Part shown: in pieces, positions 51,846-61,953 of the stretch | Position numbering within the stretch: position 1 is the stretch's first letter | Layout of the letters: each line of letters opens with the position of its first letter | Source of the DNA: an uncultured Dorea sp. | GTDB taxonomy: Bacteria; Bacillota; Clostridia; Lachnospirales; Lachnospiraceae | Direction of reading: 5' to 3' | Length of the DNA: 64,000 bases | Assembly: GCA_910584575.1 (NCBI GenBank) | Contig: CAJUBG010000008.1 | Span: 1 to 64,000, forward strand | The notes under the pieces: generated by a model | The model's database searches: none | What the model was told of the DNA's origin: nothing | The model's input: the letters and a program-made list of their open reading frames with translations, nothing else | Translations under genes and position numbers: made by a program

Positions 51846-54461
51846 ATGAGCAATAAGATAGTACTAATTGACGGACATAGTATTTTAAACCGTGCGTTTT
51901 ACGGACTGCCGGACCTGACGAATTCGGAAGGGCTGCACACCAATGCGATTTACGGCTTTCTGACCATTATGTTTAAGATACTTGAGGAGGAGAAGCCGGA
52001 ATATCTGACGGTGGCCTTCGACGTCCACGCGCCTACGTTCCGCCATGAGATGTATGCGGAATATAAGGGAACCAGGAAGCCTATGGCGGATGAGCTTAGA
52101 CAGCAGGTGCCGGTGATTAAGGAGGTACTCCATGCCATGGGAGTACGGACGATTGAGTGTGCCGGCCTTGAGGCGGACGACCTTCTGGGCACCTTATCGA
52201 GACGGTGTGAGGAGAAGGGGATGGAGGTTTCGGTCATTTCCGGTGACCGTGACCTTTTGCAGCTTGCCACGGACCACGTGAAGATCCGCATCCCTAAGAC
52301 GAAGCAGGGCCGGACCGAGGTTGAGGACTACTATGCCAGGGACGTGTTGGAGAGGTATCAGGTGACGCCCCAGGAGTTCATTGACTTAAAGGCATTGATG
52401 GGAGACTCCTCTGACAATATTCCCGGAGTTCCAAGCATCGGTGAGAAGACGGCCACGAAGATTATCGCAGAGTACCATTCCATCGAGAATGCCCACGACC
52501 ATGTGGAGGAGATAAAGCCGCCCAGGGCGTCAAAGGCCCTTATCGAGCACTGGGATATGGCGGTTATGAGCAAAAAGCTTGCCACCATCAATGTGACGGC
52601 GGATTTCCCCTATGAGCTTGACGGGGCAAAGCTTTGCAACCTGTATACAGAGGAAGCCTATGATTATTTCCAGAAGCTGCAATTTAAGAATCTTCTGTCC
52701 AGGTTTGACATAACGAAACCGGCGGACAAGGCAGAGGAAGGGTTTCAGGAGGTTTCTGACTTTAACACGGCAAAAAAGATTTTTTCGGAGGCTAATGGGG
52801 CGGAGTGTGTAGGCGCCTGTATTTTCCGGAATGAAAAAGACGTGCTGCCCCTCTTTGCAAGTTCTGCGCAGATTGGCGGAATCGGACTGTGCTTTGAGAA
52901 GGAGAATAGTTATTGTATCCGGACGGGGGATGAGATTTCACAGGAATGGCTCATGGAAAAACTGTCAGAGACAGCAGGGGGTGCGGGACGCTTCGTCATG
53001 TTCGATTTAAAGGCGGCGCTTCCGTATCTTAGCCTTACAGACACGAAGAACTGTTTTGACGCCACAGTGGCGGCATATCTTCTGTACCCGCTTAAGAATA
53101 ACTATACTTATGAGGATGTTGCCCGCGAACAGCTAGAGCTTATGATAGACGAGAAGGTAGAAGAACAGGCGAAGGTCTGCTATGAGGCGTATACAGCCTA
53201 TGCGGCTTCCTTTGTGCTGTGGGATAAGCTGAAGGAATATCAGATGGACCGCCTATTTACCGACATTGAGATGCCGCTGATATTCACGCTGTATGATATG
53301 GAGAAAAACGGCGTCAAGGTGGAGGCGCAAGCCTTGAAGTTCTACGGAAGCCAGCTTGGCAGTAAGATTACGGAGTTGGAGAAGGAGATCTATGAGGCTG
53401 CGGGCGAGACGTTTAATATCAATTCGCCCAAGCAGCTTGGGGTCATCCTTTTTGAGAATATGAAGCTTCCGGGCGGGAAGAAGACCAAGACGGGATATTC
53501 CACGGCTGCGGACGTGCTGGAGAAGCTGGCGCCCGACTATCCGATTGTGGCCAAGATTCTGGAATACCGCCAATATTCAAAACTAAAGTCCACATATGCG
53601 GACGGGCTTGCTAACTATATCGGTGAGGACAAAAGAATCCACAGCAAGTTTAACCAGACCATCACGGCCACAGGGCGGCTTAGCAGTACAGAGCCGAACC
53701 TGCAGAACATTCCTGTGCGCATGGAGTTAGGAAGGCTTATCCGGAAGGTATTTATTCCGGAGGAGGGTTACGTGTTTGTGGATGCAGACTATTCCCAGAT
53801 TGAGCTTAGGGTGCTGGCTCACTGCTCAGGCGACAAGAATCTGATTGAGGCGTACAAGGAGGAGGAGGATATCCACAGGATCACGGCTTCCCAGGTGTTC
53901 CATGTGCCCTTTGAGGAGGTGACCTCACAGCAGCGCCGGAACGCCAAGGCGGTCAATTTCGGGATTGTGTATGGAATCAGCTCTTTTGGGCTGAGCCAGG
54001 ATTTGAGCATTACCCGAAAAGAGGCGGCCCAGTATATTGAGGATTATTTTAAAACCTATCCGGGAATCAAGGTTTTTCTGGATGACACGGTGAAGCACGC
54101 CAAGGAGATGGGTTACGTGGTGACTCTGTTTGGCAGAAGGCGTCCGGTGCCTGAGCTTTCCTCCAGTAATTTCATGCAGCGCTCCTTCGGTGAGCGTGTG
54201 GCGATGAACGCCCCCATTCAGGGGACTGCTGCCGATATTATCAAGATAGCCATGATTGGCGTACACAAAAGGCTCAAGGAGAAGCAGATGAAGTCAAGGC
54301 TGGTTTTGCAGGTTCACGACGAACTGCTGATCGAGGCATACGGGCCAGAGCTTTTTGAAGTTAAGGAGATTCTCAAAGAAGAAATGGAAAGAGCCGTTTC
54401 TTTAGACGTACCCCTGGAAATAGATATGCACACAGGAGAGAACTGGTACGAAGCGAAGTAG
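51846..54461 (+). CDS. polA: DNA polymerase I
   Basis: This is an 871-residue protein. The N-terminal 5'-3' nuclease domain (about 1-290) has LIDGHSILNRAFYGLP, FDVHAPTFRHE and the acidic GDRDLLQL stretch. The middle domain (about 300-470) lacks the DxE motif of proofreading exonucleases, as in Bacillus Pol I, so proofreading is probably lost. The polymerase domain has DYSQIELRVLAH, RRNAKAVNFGIVYGIS and QVHDELLIE. It fills gaps and processes Okazaki fragments. coaE follows at 13 bp. Confidence 0.97.
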   Translation: MSNKIVLIDGHSILNRAFYGLPDLTNSEGLHTNAIYGFLTIMFKILEEEKPEYLTVAFDVHAPTFRHEMYAEYKGTRKPMADELRQQVPVIKEVLHAMGVRTIECAGLEADDLLGTLSRRCEEKGMEVSVISGDRDLLQLATDHVKIRIPKTKQGRTEVEDYYARDVLERYQVTPQEFIDLKALMGDSSDNIPGVPSIGEKTATKIIAEYHSIENAHDHVEEIKPPRASKALIEHWDMAVMSKKLATINVTADFPYELDGAKLCNLYTEEAYDYFQKLQFKNLLSRFDITKPADKAEEGFQEVSDFNTAKKIFSEANGAECVGACIFRNEKDVLPLFASSAQIGGIGLCFEKENSYCIRTGDEISQEWLMEKLSETAGGAGRFVMFDLKAALPYLSLTDTKNCFDATVAAYLLYPLKNNYTYEDVAREQLELMIDEKVEEQAKVCYEAYTAYAASFVLWDKLKEYQMDRLFTDIEMPLIFTLYDMEKNGVKVEAQALKFYGSQLGSKITELEKEIYEAAGETFNINSPKQLGVILFENMKLPGGKKTKTGYSTAADVLEKLAPDYPIVAKILEYRQYSKLKSTYADGLANYIGEDKRIHSKFNQTITATGRLSSTEPNLQNIPVRMELGRLIRKVFIPEEGYVFVDADYSQIELRVLAHCSGDKNLIEAYKEEEDIHRITASQVFHVPFEEVTSQQRRNAKAVNFGIVYGISSFGLSQDLSITRKEAAQYIEDYFKTYPGIKVFLDDTVKHAKEMGYVVTLFGRRRPVPELSSSNFMQRSFGERVAMNAPIQGTAADIIKIAMIGVHKRLKEKQMKSRLVLQVHDELLIEAYGPELFEVKEILKEEMERAVSLDVPLEIDMHTGENWYEAK

Positions 54462-54473
54462 AGGTGTAAGGTC

Positions 54474-55064
54474 ATGAAGATTATAGGAATTACAGGCGGC
54501 GTAGGCGCAGGAAAGACACAGATTTTAGAATACCTGAACAATCGATACGGTGCTACCGTCTGCCAGACGGATGCGGTGGGAAAAAAGCTCCAGAAGAAGG
54601 GAACCCAGTGCTTTGACGCTATCGTGGAGAGTTTCGGGACGGAGATATTGGATGAAAAAGGAGAGCTTGACAGGGATAAGCTGGCCGGCATTGTATTTTC
54701 AGACAGTGCCAGGCGCAATGAACTCAATGGGATCGTCCATCCTGCGGTTGCCGAGGAGATCCGCAGGAGGATTGCCAAGGAGGAACGAAGGAATACCAAT
54801 CTGTTTATCATAGAATCCGCGCTTCTGATCGAGACACATTATGACGAGATCTGTGACGAGGTCTGGTATGTCTACGTGGAGGCGTCAATCCGCAAGAAAC
54901 GGCTGGTCTATGCAAGGGGCTATGACGCGAAGAAGGTGGATGATATCATTGCCGCGCAGCTTCCGAAGGATGAGTTCATGAAGCACTGTGACAGGGTGAT
55001 TGACAACAGCAATACATTTGAAGAAACGCAGGCACAGCTTGACGAGATTGTGGCAGATTTGTAG
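54474..55064 (+). CDS. coaE: Dephospho-CoA kinase
   Basis: This 196-residue P-loop kinase has IGITGGVGAGKTQIL at the start, D-containing QTDAVGK, and an LVYARGYDAKKVDDI lid-type segment. It phosphorylates dephospho-CoA in the last step of CoA synthesis. It is co-directional with polA and the YycJ-type gene, as in many Clostridia. Confidence 0.95.
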   Translation: MKIIGITGGVGAGKTQILEYLNNRYGATVCQTDAVGKKLQKKGTQCFDAIVESFGTEILDEKGELDRDKLAGIVFSDSARRNELNGIVHPAVAEEIRRRIAKEERRNTNLFIIESALLIETHYDEICDEVWYVYVEASIRKKRLVYARGYDAKKVDDIIAAQLPKDEFMKHCDRVIDNSNTFEETQAQLDEIVADL

Positions 55065-55080
55065 GAAGGGCATAAGAATA

Positions 55081-55881
55081 ATGATGAGACTATGCAGCAT
55101 TGCCAGCGGAAGCAGCGGTAACTGTATCTATGTAGGGGATGAGGCGACTCATCTTCTGGTAGATGCGGGAATCAGTAAGAAACGGGTAGAGCAGGGGTTA
55201 CATACGTTAGGCGTCAAAGGTGAGGAGTTAAAAGGGATTCTGATTACCCATGAGCACATAGACCACATTCAGGGGCTTGGCGTGTTCAGCAGGAAGTATA
55301 AGGTGCCTGTCTACGGTACGGCGGGGACTCTGGAGGGAATCCGCTGCTGCCAGACATTGGGAAAACTGCCGGAGGGGCTTCTTAGAGAGGTTCGGGTGGA
55401 CGAGCCTTTTACCTTAGGCGGCATGAAGATTTGTCCCTTTGCCATTTCCCATGATGCCAGAGAGCCGTCAGGATACCGGATTGAGAATCAGGAGAAGTCT
55501 GTGGCGGTGGCCACAGACTTGGGGAAATATGACCAGTATACGGTGGACAATCTTAAGAATCTGAATGCGCTGGTGTTGGAGGCGAACCACGATATCCATA
55601 TGCTTGAGGTGGGACCGTACCCCTACCCCTTAAAAAGGCGGGTTATGGGGGATACGGGCCATCTCTCCAATGAATCGTCAGGAAGGCTTCTCTGCGACAT
55701 CCTGCATGATGGCCTTGAGTATGTGGTTTTGGGGCATCTGAGTAAAGAGAACAACTATGAGGAGTTGGCGTATGAGACGGTGAAGCTGGAGGTCAGCTTC
55801 GGAGATAATCCCTATAAGGGGGAGGACATCCCCATGATGGTGGCAAAGAGGGATACTGTGTCAGAGGTTATTACGTTATAA
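55081..55881 (+). CDS. MBL-fold metallohydrolase (WalJ/YycJ family)
   Basis: This is a 266-residue protein. The N-terminal MRLCSIASGSSGNCIYVG motif, the metal site ITHEHIDH and the later VLGHLSKENN segment match the YycJ/WalJ family, linked in Bacillus to the WalRK region and DNA repair. ATG 55081 has AGGAAGGG upstream and is preferred to the upstream 55000 start that overlaps coaE. Confidence 0.9.
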   Translation: MMRLCSIASGSSGNCIYVGDEATHLLVDAGISKKRVEQGLHTLGVKGEELKGILITHEHIDHIQGLGVFSRKYKVPVYGTAGTLEGIRCCQTLGKLPEGLLREVRVDEPFTLGGMKICPFAISHDAREPSGYRIENQEKSVAVATDLGKYDQYTVDNLKNLNALVLEANHDIHMLEVGPYPYPLKRRVMGDTGHLSNESSGRLLCDILHDGLEYVVLGHLSKENNYEELAYETVKLEVSFGDNPYKGEDIPMMVAKRDTVSEVITL

Positions 55882-55899
55882 GACAGGTGAGGTGTTAAG

Positions 55900-56757
55900 A
55901 TGGGAAAAGTAGCGATTGCAACAGACAGTAACAGCGGAATTACACAGAAAGAGGCGAGAGAGCTTGGAATACGGGTGCTGCCCATGCCGTTTTTCATCAA
56001 CGGAGAGCTGTATCTTGAGGATATCACGCTGACACAGGAGGAATTTTACCAGAGGCTTTCAGAGGATGCGGATATTTCCACCTCACAGCCTTCGCCGGGG
56101 GATGTGCTTGATTTATGGGACGAGATTTTAAAGGATTATGACGAGCTGGTGTATATCCCTATGTCCAGCGGCTTAAGCAGCTCATGCGAGACGGCCATGG
56201 GACTTTCTAAGGATTATGACGGCAGGGTCCATGTGATTGACAACCAGAGAATTTCCATCTCACAGCGTCAGTCTGTGCTGGATGCCCTTGAGATGGCGAA
56301 AAAAGGCATGAGCGCCCAGGAGATTGACGATGTGCTGATGCGCGAGAAATTAGAGGCCAGCATCTATATCACGGTGGACACCCTGAAATATCTGAAAAAG
56401 GGCGGGCGTGTCACTCCTGCGGCAGCGGCAATCGGCACGGTGCTGAATTTAAAGCCAGTGCTTCAGATTCAGGGAGAGAAGTTAGATTCCTTTGCAAAGG
56501 TGCGGGGCTGGAAGGCGGCAAAAAAGACGATGCTGGACGCGGCCACGAAGGATCTGGCAGGCAGGTTCAAAGGAAAAGAGATGTATGTCCACGCAGCCTA
56601 TACCTGCTCTGATGAAGAAGCGAAGGAGTGGAAAAGTGAGATTGAGGCAAAGTTCCCAGGATTTGATATCCATATGGACAGGCTGTCCCTGAGTGTGTCC
56701 TGCCATATTGGCGCAGGCTCGAAGGCCATTGCATGTATTAAAAAGGCTGAATACTGA
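55900..56757 (+). CDS. DegV family fatty-acid-binding protein
   Basis: This 285-residue protein opens with KVAIATDSNSGITQ and contains SQPSPGDVLDLWDE, the PMSSGLSSS strand-loop and a long LKYLKKGGRV helix, all DegV marks. DegV proteins (FakB in Staphylococcus) bind a fatty acid for phosphorylation by FakA. It is next to the YycJ-type gene with 18 bp between. Confidence 0.92.
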   Translation: MGKVAIATDSNSGITQKEARELGIRVLPMPFFINGELYLEDITLTQEEFYQRLSEDADISTSQPSPGDVLDLWDEILKDYDELVYIPMSSGLSSSCETAMGLSKDYDGRVHVIDNQRISISQRQSVLDALEMAKKGMSAQEIDDVLMREKLEASIYITVDTLKYLKKGGRVTPAAAAIGTVLNLKPVLQIQGEKLDSFAKVRGWKAAKKTMLDAATKDLAGRFKGKEMYVHAAYTCSDEEAKEWKSEIEAKFPGFDIHMDRLSLSVSCHIGAGSKAIACIKKAEY

Positions 56758-56763
56758 TTTACG

Positions 56764-56805
56764 AAAAATACCAGCATCAGATTCTCAAGATCTGCTGCTG
56801 GTATT
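56764..56805 (-). terminator. Terminator of tmcAL (minus strand)
   Basis: AATACCAGCA pairs with TGCTGGTATT around an 19-base loop; the minus strand then reads TATTTTTCG. It overlaps the tmcAL stop codon and may also stop the upstream plus-strand degV transcript. Confidence 0.7.
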
Positions 56806-58060
56806 CGTTGATAAAGGGCATTTTGTATTTGTTGGTAATGATGCTCTCATAGAGGTTTGCGGCAAAGATATCTGTTTTCAGCATGGAAAGCCCTGTATGG
56901 CTTAACTTCTCCGTCTGGTTAAGCTTCGTAATGAGAGGAACCTGGGAGTGGCTTTTCAGCAGGGCAAACAGCCTGCGGGCGTCCTTGCGGAAGCCAAGGA
57001 TACGGGCATACTGGCAGTAACCGTCCTCCTGATAGGCAAGAAGGTCCTCCTTCCGGATGTTCAGCAGGAGGTGGAACAGACAGCGGCAGATGCGGCTTAA
57101 GGTCATGTCGCGGGTCTTTAGCTGGTCGCTAAACTGGTCGAAGGAGATGAAGTCGTTGGCGTTGTTAATGATGCGGTTTGCCAGGTCCTCCGATATATCC
57201 AGGTATTCTGTCAGGGATTCTTTTGTCTCGGTCAGGAGACGGTATTTTAGCAGCAGCGAAAAATCGTTGGCGTATACAGGATACCGGCTTTTGTGGGTTT
57301 CCTCAAGCATCCGGATGCAGGAGGGCGGAACCTGCCCCTCCAGGCGGCCAAGGACTTCGGACATGGAGGGTTCGTCGAACATGCCGTTTTTATCCAGGAG
57401 TACGGACTGGCTGGTGTAGCTTAGAAGCCTTCGGATGGCGGAGGCCGAGCTGTATGAGCCTGAAAGGTCTGTGTCATGGTAGCCGGAGATCATGCGCTTG
57501 ATGGTGTAGGACTTCATGGGGCTGCGGCGTTGGTACAGGGCTTTGATGTATTCGATTCCCAGGATATTGTTGGGCTGTGAAAGCACCATATCCAGCGAGT
57601 CGTCCTGCAAATACTCCGAAAGAGCCCTCTGGCGCGCCAGAGGGAAGGACATGCCGCCTTTCAGAGCTTCTTTTAGAGACTGTCGATACCCCTCCGGCTC
57701 GTCCGCGAGAATGTGGGCGGCCCTTGCCAGAAGCCCGTAATCCCCGCACTCGCTGCCAAAGCAGATAGAATCCACACACCCAAGCTTTTCAAATAAATCT
57801 ATGGCCCCTGCGGCGAAATACTCCGCGCTTCCTACGGCATAGCAAACCGGTAACTCCATGAGGATATCCACCCCTGCCTCCAGGGCGACCTCGGCCCGCA
57901 GATGCTTAGGCATGATGGCAGGCGCGCCTCTCTGTACGTAGTTGCCACTCATAACCACAATCACATAATCTGCGCCTGTAATCTCTTTGGCTTTTTCAAT
58001 ATGATATAAATGTCCGTTGTGAAACGGGTTGTATTCCGTAATCAGTCCAACTATTTTCAT
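56777..58060 (-). CDS. tmcAL: tRNA(Met) cytidine acetate ligase
   Basis: This 427-residue protein has the HIGH-like nucleotidyltransferase motif (EYNPFHNGHLYHIEKA), then VVMSGNYVQRGAPAI and FGSECGD, as in the TmcAL family (YlbM in Bacillus). It acetylates the wobble cytidine of elongator tRNA-Met using acetate and ATP. It is transcribed opposite to its neighbours. Confidence 0.93.
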   Translation of the reverse strand: MKIVGLITEYNPFHNGHLYHIEKAKEITGADYVIVVMSGNYVQRGAPAIMPKHLRAEVALEAGVDILMELPVCYAVGSAEYFAAGAIDLFEKLGCVDSICFGSECGDYGLLARAAHILADEPEGYRQSLKEALKGGMSFPLARQRALSEYLQDDSLDMVLSQPNNILGIEYIKALYQRRSPMKSYTIKRMISGYHDTDLSGSYSSASAIRRLLSYTSQSVLLDKNGMFDEPSMSEVLGRLEGQVPPSCIRMLEETHKSRYPVYANDFSLLLKYRLLTETKESLTEYLDISEDLANRIINNANDFISFDQFSDQLKTRDMTLSRICRCLFHLLLNIRKEDLLAYQEDGYCQYARILGFRKDARRLFALLKSHSQVPLITKLNQTEKLSHTGLSMLKTDIFAANLYESIITNKYKMPFINEYQQQILRI

Positions 58061-58166
58061 AAGAATCTCCTTGTATATCTTTCTGAAATTGATTATACTA
58101 TATTAAAGTTGTATGTGCAAATGTATTTGCATTTGAAAGGGATAGCATGTCAGGAGGGAGGGATAC

Positions 58167-59543
58167 ATGATGAGCGAAGAATGGGTAGATGAGCAGAAGG
58201 AAGAACTGACGGACGAACGAATCCTGCAAATGCTTGATGAGCGTCAGTACAAGGAATTGAAGGAGGAGTTAGAGAACAATATGTATCCGGTTGACCTGGC
58301 GGATATACTGGAGGGGTTCGGGCAAAAGCAGATGGTGATGGTGTTCCGGCTTCTGGCAAAGGAGGAGGCAGCGGAGACATTTACTTATATGAACAGTGAC
58401 CTGCGCGAGCTTTTGATTAACTCCCTGACGGACTCTGAGCTTGAGGAGGTCATGGAGGAGATGTATCTGGACGATACGGTGGATGTGTTGGAGGAGATGC
58501 CTGCCAACGTGGTTGACCGTCTGCTTTTGGCTACGGATGAGGAGAAGCGAAAGCAGATTAACGTGCTGTTACAGTATCCTGACGACAGCGCGGGAAGTGT
58601 AATGAATGTGGATTACATCGCCCTTCGCAAGGAGATGACGGTTGCAGAGGCCATTCTTAAGATTCGGCAGGTGGGGCTGAACCGCGAGACGATTTACACC
58701 TGTTATGTGACGGAGAAGAAGAAGCTCATTGGACAGGTGGATGTGAAGGAGTTATTGACCACCAGTGAATCCAAGCTTATCGAGGAGATTATGGAGACGA
58801 ACATGCTCTACGCCCGCACCACGGACGACCAGGAGGATGTGGCGTGGACCATTACCAAGTATGGCCTGATTGCGCTTCCCATCGTGGACCATGAGATGTG
58901 CATGGTGGGGATTGTAACGGTTGACGACGCCATGCTGGTTCTGCAGGAGGAGACCACAGAGGATATCAGTATCATGGCGGGTGTCCATCCCAGTGAGGAG
59001 TCCTATTTTGGCACTACCGTAATCGAGCATGTAAAGAGCCGTATTCCCTGGCTTTTGTTTCTTATGCTCTCCGCCACCGTGACCCAGATGATTATGAACA
59101 GCTATGAGAGCGCCCTTGCGGTGATGCCGCAGCTTGCGGGCTTCATCCCTATGCTGACAGGGACAGGGGGGAACTGCGGTTCTCAGAGTTCAACCCTGGT
59201 TATCCGCGGGCTTGCGGTGGAGGAGATTGAGTTTGCCGATATTTTGAAGGTAATCTGGAAAGAGGTGCGCATTGCCGTCTGCATCAGCGTGGTGCTCTCT
59301 GTGGTGAATGGTATCCGAATCATGCTGATGGGGCAGGGGGATGCCACCATGGCGTTTACCATTGGGGTTACCATGGCGTGTACGATTATCATTGCGAAGG
59401 TGGTGGGGTGCACCCTGCCGCTGGTTGCTGAGAAGGTGGGGCTTGATCCGGCCATTATGGCGACGCCTTTAATCTCCACTCTGGTGGACATCAGTACGAT
59501 TAGTGTGTATTTTGCCATTGTAAGCGCGGTGTTTGCCCTATAA
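58167..59543 (+). CDS. mgtE: Magnesium transporter MgtE
   Basis: This 458-residue protein has the MgtE N domain (about 20-130, with FRLLAKEEAAETF), two CBS domains (about 135-255) and five C-terminal membrane helices with the GTGGNCGSQSSTL pore segment. It carries Mg2+ with cytoplasmic gating. AGGAGGGAGG lies 7 bases before the ATG at 58167. The leader is only about 105 bp and no M-box riboswitch was recognised. Confidence 0.95.
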   Translation: MMSEEWVDEQKEELTDERILQMLDERQYKELKEELENNMYPVDLADILEGFGQKQMVMVFRLLAKEEAAETFTYMNSDLRELLINSLTDSELEEVMEEMYLDDTVDVLEEMPANVVDRLLLATDEEKRKQINVLLQYPDDSAGSVMNVDYIALRKEMTVAEAILKIRQVGLNRETIYTCYVTEKKKLIGQVDVKELLTTSESKLIEEIMETNMLYARTTDDQEDVAWTITKYGLIALPIVDHEMCMVGIVTVDDAMLVLQEETTEDISIMAGVHPSEESYFGTTVIEHVKSRIPWLLFLMLSATVTQMIMNSYESALAVMPQLAGFIPMLTGTGGNCGSQSSTLVIRGLAVEEIEFADILKVIWKEVRIAVCISVVLSVVNGIRIMLMGQGDATMAFTIGVTMACTIIIAKVVGCTLPLVAEKVGLDPAIMATPLISTLVDISTISVYFAIVSAVFAL

Positions 59544-59581
59544 TGTATTAAAAAATAGACATAAGATTTGGGAAAGAGACC

Positions 59582-59610
59582 TTGTCCGCAGGGTTTCTTT
59601 GTATTATAAT
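59582..59610 (+). promoter_or_regulatory. Promoter of pta-ackA
   Basis: TTGTCC, a 17-bp spacer and TATAAT, 38 bp before the ATG of pta. Confidence 0.75.
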
Positions 59611-59647
59611 AAAAATATTGAGAATATATGGAAAGGAGTCTATAATC

Positions 59648-60649
59648 ATGGGATTTATAGATGAGATCAAGGCAAAAGCCAAGACGAACAAGAAGACAAT
59701 CGTTCTGCCGGAGACTGAGGATATCAGGACGTATGAGGCAGCACAGGCGGTACTTAAGGAAGGAACCGCGAACCTGGTCCTTGTGGGAAGCGAAGAAGAA
59801 ATCGCAAAGAACAAAGGGTCATTTGACATAAGCGGCGCAACGATTGTTGATCCTGCCACCAGTGAGAAGACGGACGCTTATATCGCCAAGCTTGTGGAGT
59901 TAAGGCAGAAAAAGGGTATGACAGAGGAACAGGCAAGGGAACTTTTGTTGAACAACTATCTCTATTACGGCGTTATGATGGTTAAGATGAAGGACGCGGA
60001 CGGTATGGTAAGCGGCGCGTGCCATTCTACCGCGGATACCTTAAGGCCCTGCCTTCAGATTTTAAAGACGAAGCCAGGCACAAAGCTGGTTTCAGCGTTC
60101 TTTGTGATGGTAGTGCCGGATTGCGATATGGGAGCAGACGGAACGTTTATCTTTGCGGATTCCGGTCTTGAGCAGAATCCGGATCCGGAGAAGCTGGCGG
60201 CAATCGCACTTTCCTCCGCAGAGTCCTTTAGAACCCTGACAGGAAAAGAGCCGGTTGTGGCTATGCTTTCCCATTCTACCAAGGGAAGCGCAAAGCACGC
60301 GGATGTGGACAAGGTGTTAGAGGCTACGCGCATTGCCAAGGAGAACGCGCCAGAGGGCCTGCTGCTTGACGGCGAATTCCAGTTAGACGCGGCAATCGTG
60401 CCGGAGATCGGCGCCTCCAAGGCACCGGGAAGCCCGGTGGCCGGAAAGGCGAACGTACTGGTATTCCCAGACTTAGACGCGGGAAATATCGGCTACAAGC
60501 TGGTGCAGAGGCTTGCTAAGGCAGAGGCGTACGGACCTCTTACACAGGGAATCGCAGCGCCTGTGAACGACCTGTCAAGGGGCTGCAGCGCACAGGATAT
60601 CGAGGGCGTGGTAGCAATCACGGCTGTTCAGTGTATGGCAGAAGGCTAG
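59648..60649 (+). CDS. pta: Phosphate acetyltransferase
   Basis: This 333-residue protein has TIVLPETEDIRTYEAA, the MVSGACHSTADTL and FVMVVPDCDMG segments of the PTA_PTB family, and GSPVAGKANVLVFPDLDAGN (described in parts). It makes acetyl phosphate from acetyl-CoA. ATG 59648 with GAAAGGAG is preferred over the upstream 59582 frame start. ackA lies 48 bp downstream. Confidence 0.97.
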   Translation: MGFIDEIKAKAKTNKKTIVLPETEDIRTYEAAQAVLKEGTANLVLVGSEEEIAKNKGSFDISGATIVDPATSEKTDAYIAKLVELRQKKGMTEEQARELLLNNYLYYGVMMVKMKDADGMVSGACHSTADTLRPCLQILKTKPGTKLVSAFFVMVVPDCDMGADGTFIFADSGLEQNPDPEKLAAIALSSAESFRTLTGKEPVVAMLSHSTKGSAKHADVDKVLEATRIAKENAPEGLLLDGEFQLDAAIVPEIGASKAPGSPVAGKANVLVFPDLDAGNIGYKLVQRLAKAEAYGPLTQGIAAPVNDLSRGCSAQDIEGVVAITAVQCMAEG

Positions 60650-60697
60650 GACAAGCCTGGCTTGAATCAAAAAAATGAAACAAGAGAGGGAAAACAA

Positions 60698-61888
60698 ATG
60701 AATGTATTAGTTATCAACTGCGGAAGCTCATCATTAAAATTTCAGTTAATCAATTCTGATTCAGAGCAGGTGCTTGCAAAGGGCCTGTGCGAGAGAATCG
60801 GGATTGACGGAAGCCTTACTTACCAACCGGAGGGAGGAGAGAAGGTAAAGTCTGATAAGGCTATGCCTACACATACAGAGGCCATCCAGTTTGTAATTGA
60901 CGCGCTGACAGACGATAAGACAGGCGTTGTTAAGAGCTTAAGCGAGATTGGGGCGGTAGGCCATCGTGTGGTACACGGCGGAGAGAAGTTTGCAAGCTCA
61001 GTCGTAATCACCGACGAGGTAAAGCAGGCAATCGAGGACTGTAACGACCTTGCGCCGCTTCACAATCCGGCCAACTTAATCGGTATCAATGCGTGCCAGA
61101 AGCTGATGCCAGGCACTCCGATGGTAGCCGTATTCGATACTGCTTTCCATCAGACTATGCCGGAGAAAGCCTATATGTACGGCCTTCCATACGAGTATTA
61201 TGACAAATACAAAGTAAGAAGATATGGTTTCCACGGTACAAGCCACAGCTTTGTTTCAAAGAGGGCTGCAGAGCTTATGAATAAGCCTTATGACCAGGTA
61301 AAGACTATCGTGTGCCATCTCGGAAACGGCGCCAGCATATGCGCGGTAGAGAACGGCAAGTCTGTGGATACCTCCATGGGACTGACACCTTTGGAGGGGC
61401 TTGTGATGGGAACCCGTTCCGGAGACATTGATCCGGCGATACTTGAGTTTATTTCCAAGAAGGAGGGGCTGGATATTGCAGGGCTTATGAATATGCTGAA
61501 TAAAAAGTCTGGCGTATTCGGGCTTTCCAACAATTTATCCAGCGATTTCCGTGACCTGGAGGAGGGCGCCAATTCCGGCAATAACGAGGCAAGGATTGCA
61601 TTGGAGGTATTCGCATACCGTGTTGCGAAATACGTAGGAAGCTACGTGGCGGCTATGAACGGCGTGGATGTGATCGCATTTACGGCAGGAATCGGAGAGA
61701 ATTCCGGAACTGTGCGTTCTTCTGTGCTTAAGTATCTCGCATATCTTGGAATCAGCGTGGATGAAGACGCGAACAAGAAGCGTGGAGAAGAAATTGCAAT
61801 CTCTACGGCAGATTCCAAAGTAAAGGTTATGGTGATTCCGACCAACGAGGAGTTGGCAATCGCCCGCGAAACAGTTGCATTAGTTTAG
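60698..61888 (+). CDS. ackA: Acetate kinase
   Basis: This is a 396-residue ASKHA kinase with [40 protein letters not shown] and [10 protein letters not shown]. It transfers phosphate from acetyl phosphate to ADP, giving ATP and acetate. ATG 60698 follows AGAGAGGG. It forms the classic pair with pta for acetate fermentation. Confidence 0.97.
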   Translation: MNVLVINCGSSSLKFQLINSDSEQVLAKGLCERIGIDGSLTYQPEGGEKVKSDKAMPTHTEAIQFVIDALTDDKTGVVKSLSEIGAVGHRVVHGGEKFASSVVITDEVKQAIEDCNDLAPLHNPANLIGINACQKLMPGTPMVAVFDTAFHQTMPEKAYMYGLPYEYYDKYKVRRYGFHGTSHSFVSKRAAELMNKPYDQVKTIVCHLGNGASICAVENGKSVDTSMGLTPLEGLVMGTRSGDIDPAILEFISKKEGLDIAGLMNMLNKKSGVFGLSNNLSSDFRDLEEGANSGNNEARIALEVFAYRVAKYVGSYVAAMNGVDVIAFTAGIGENSGTVRSSVLKYLAYLGISVDEDANKKRGEEIAISTADSKVKVMVIPTNEELAIARETVALV

Positions 61889-61898
61889 AAGATGGGTG

Positions 61899-61926
61899 TT
61901 GACAAATTCATTTTACGTGATATAAT
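61899..61926 (+). promoter_or_regulatory. Promoter of the DUF177-rpmF operon
   Basis: TTGACA, a 16-bp spacer and TATAAT, 27 bp before ATG 61954. Confidence 0.85.
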
Positions 61927-61953
61927 AGTCTAGGTGTGAATAGGAGTTTAGCT

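Noticed and set aside
58061..58166. Possible magnesium (M-box) riboswitch before mgtE
   Set aside because: The gap is only about 105 bp and none of the expected paired elements is visible.
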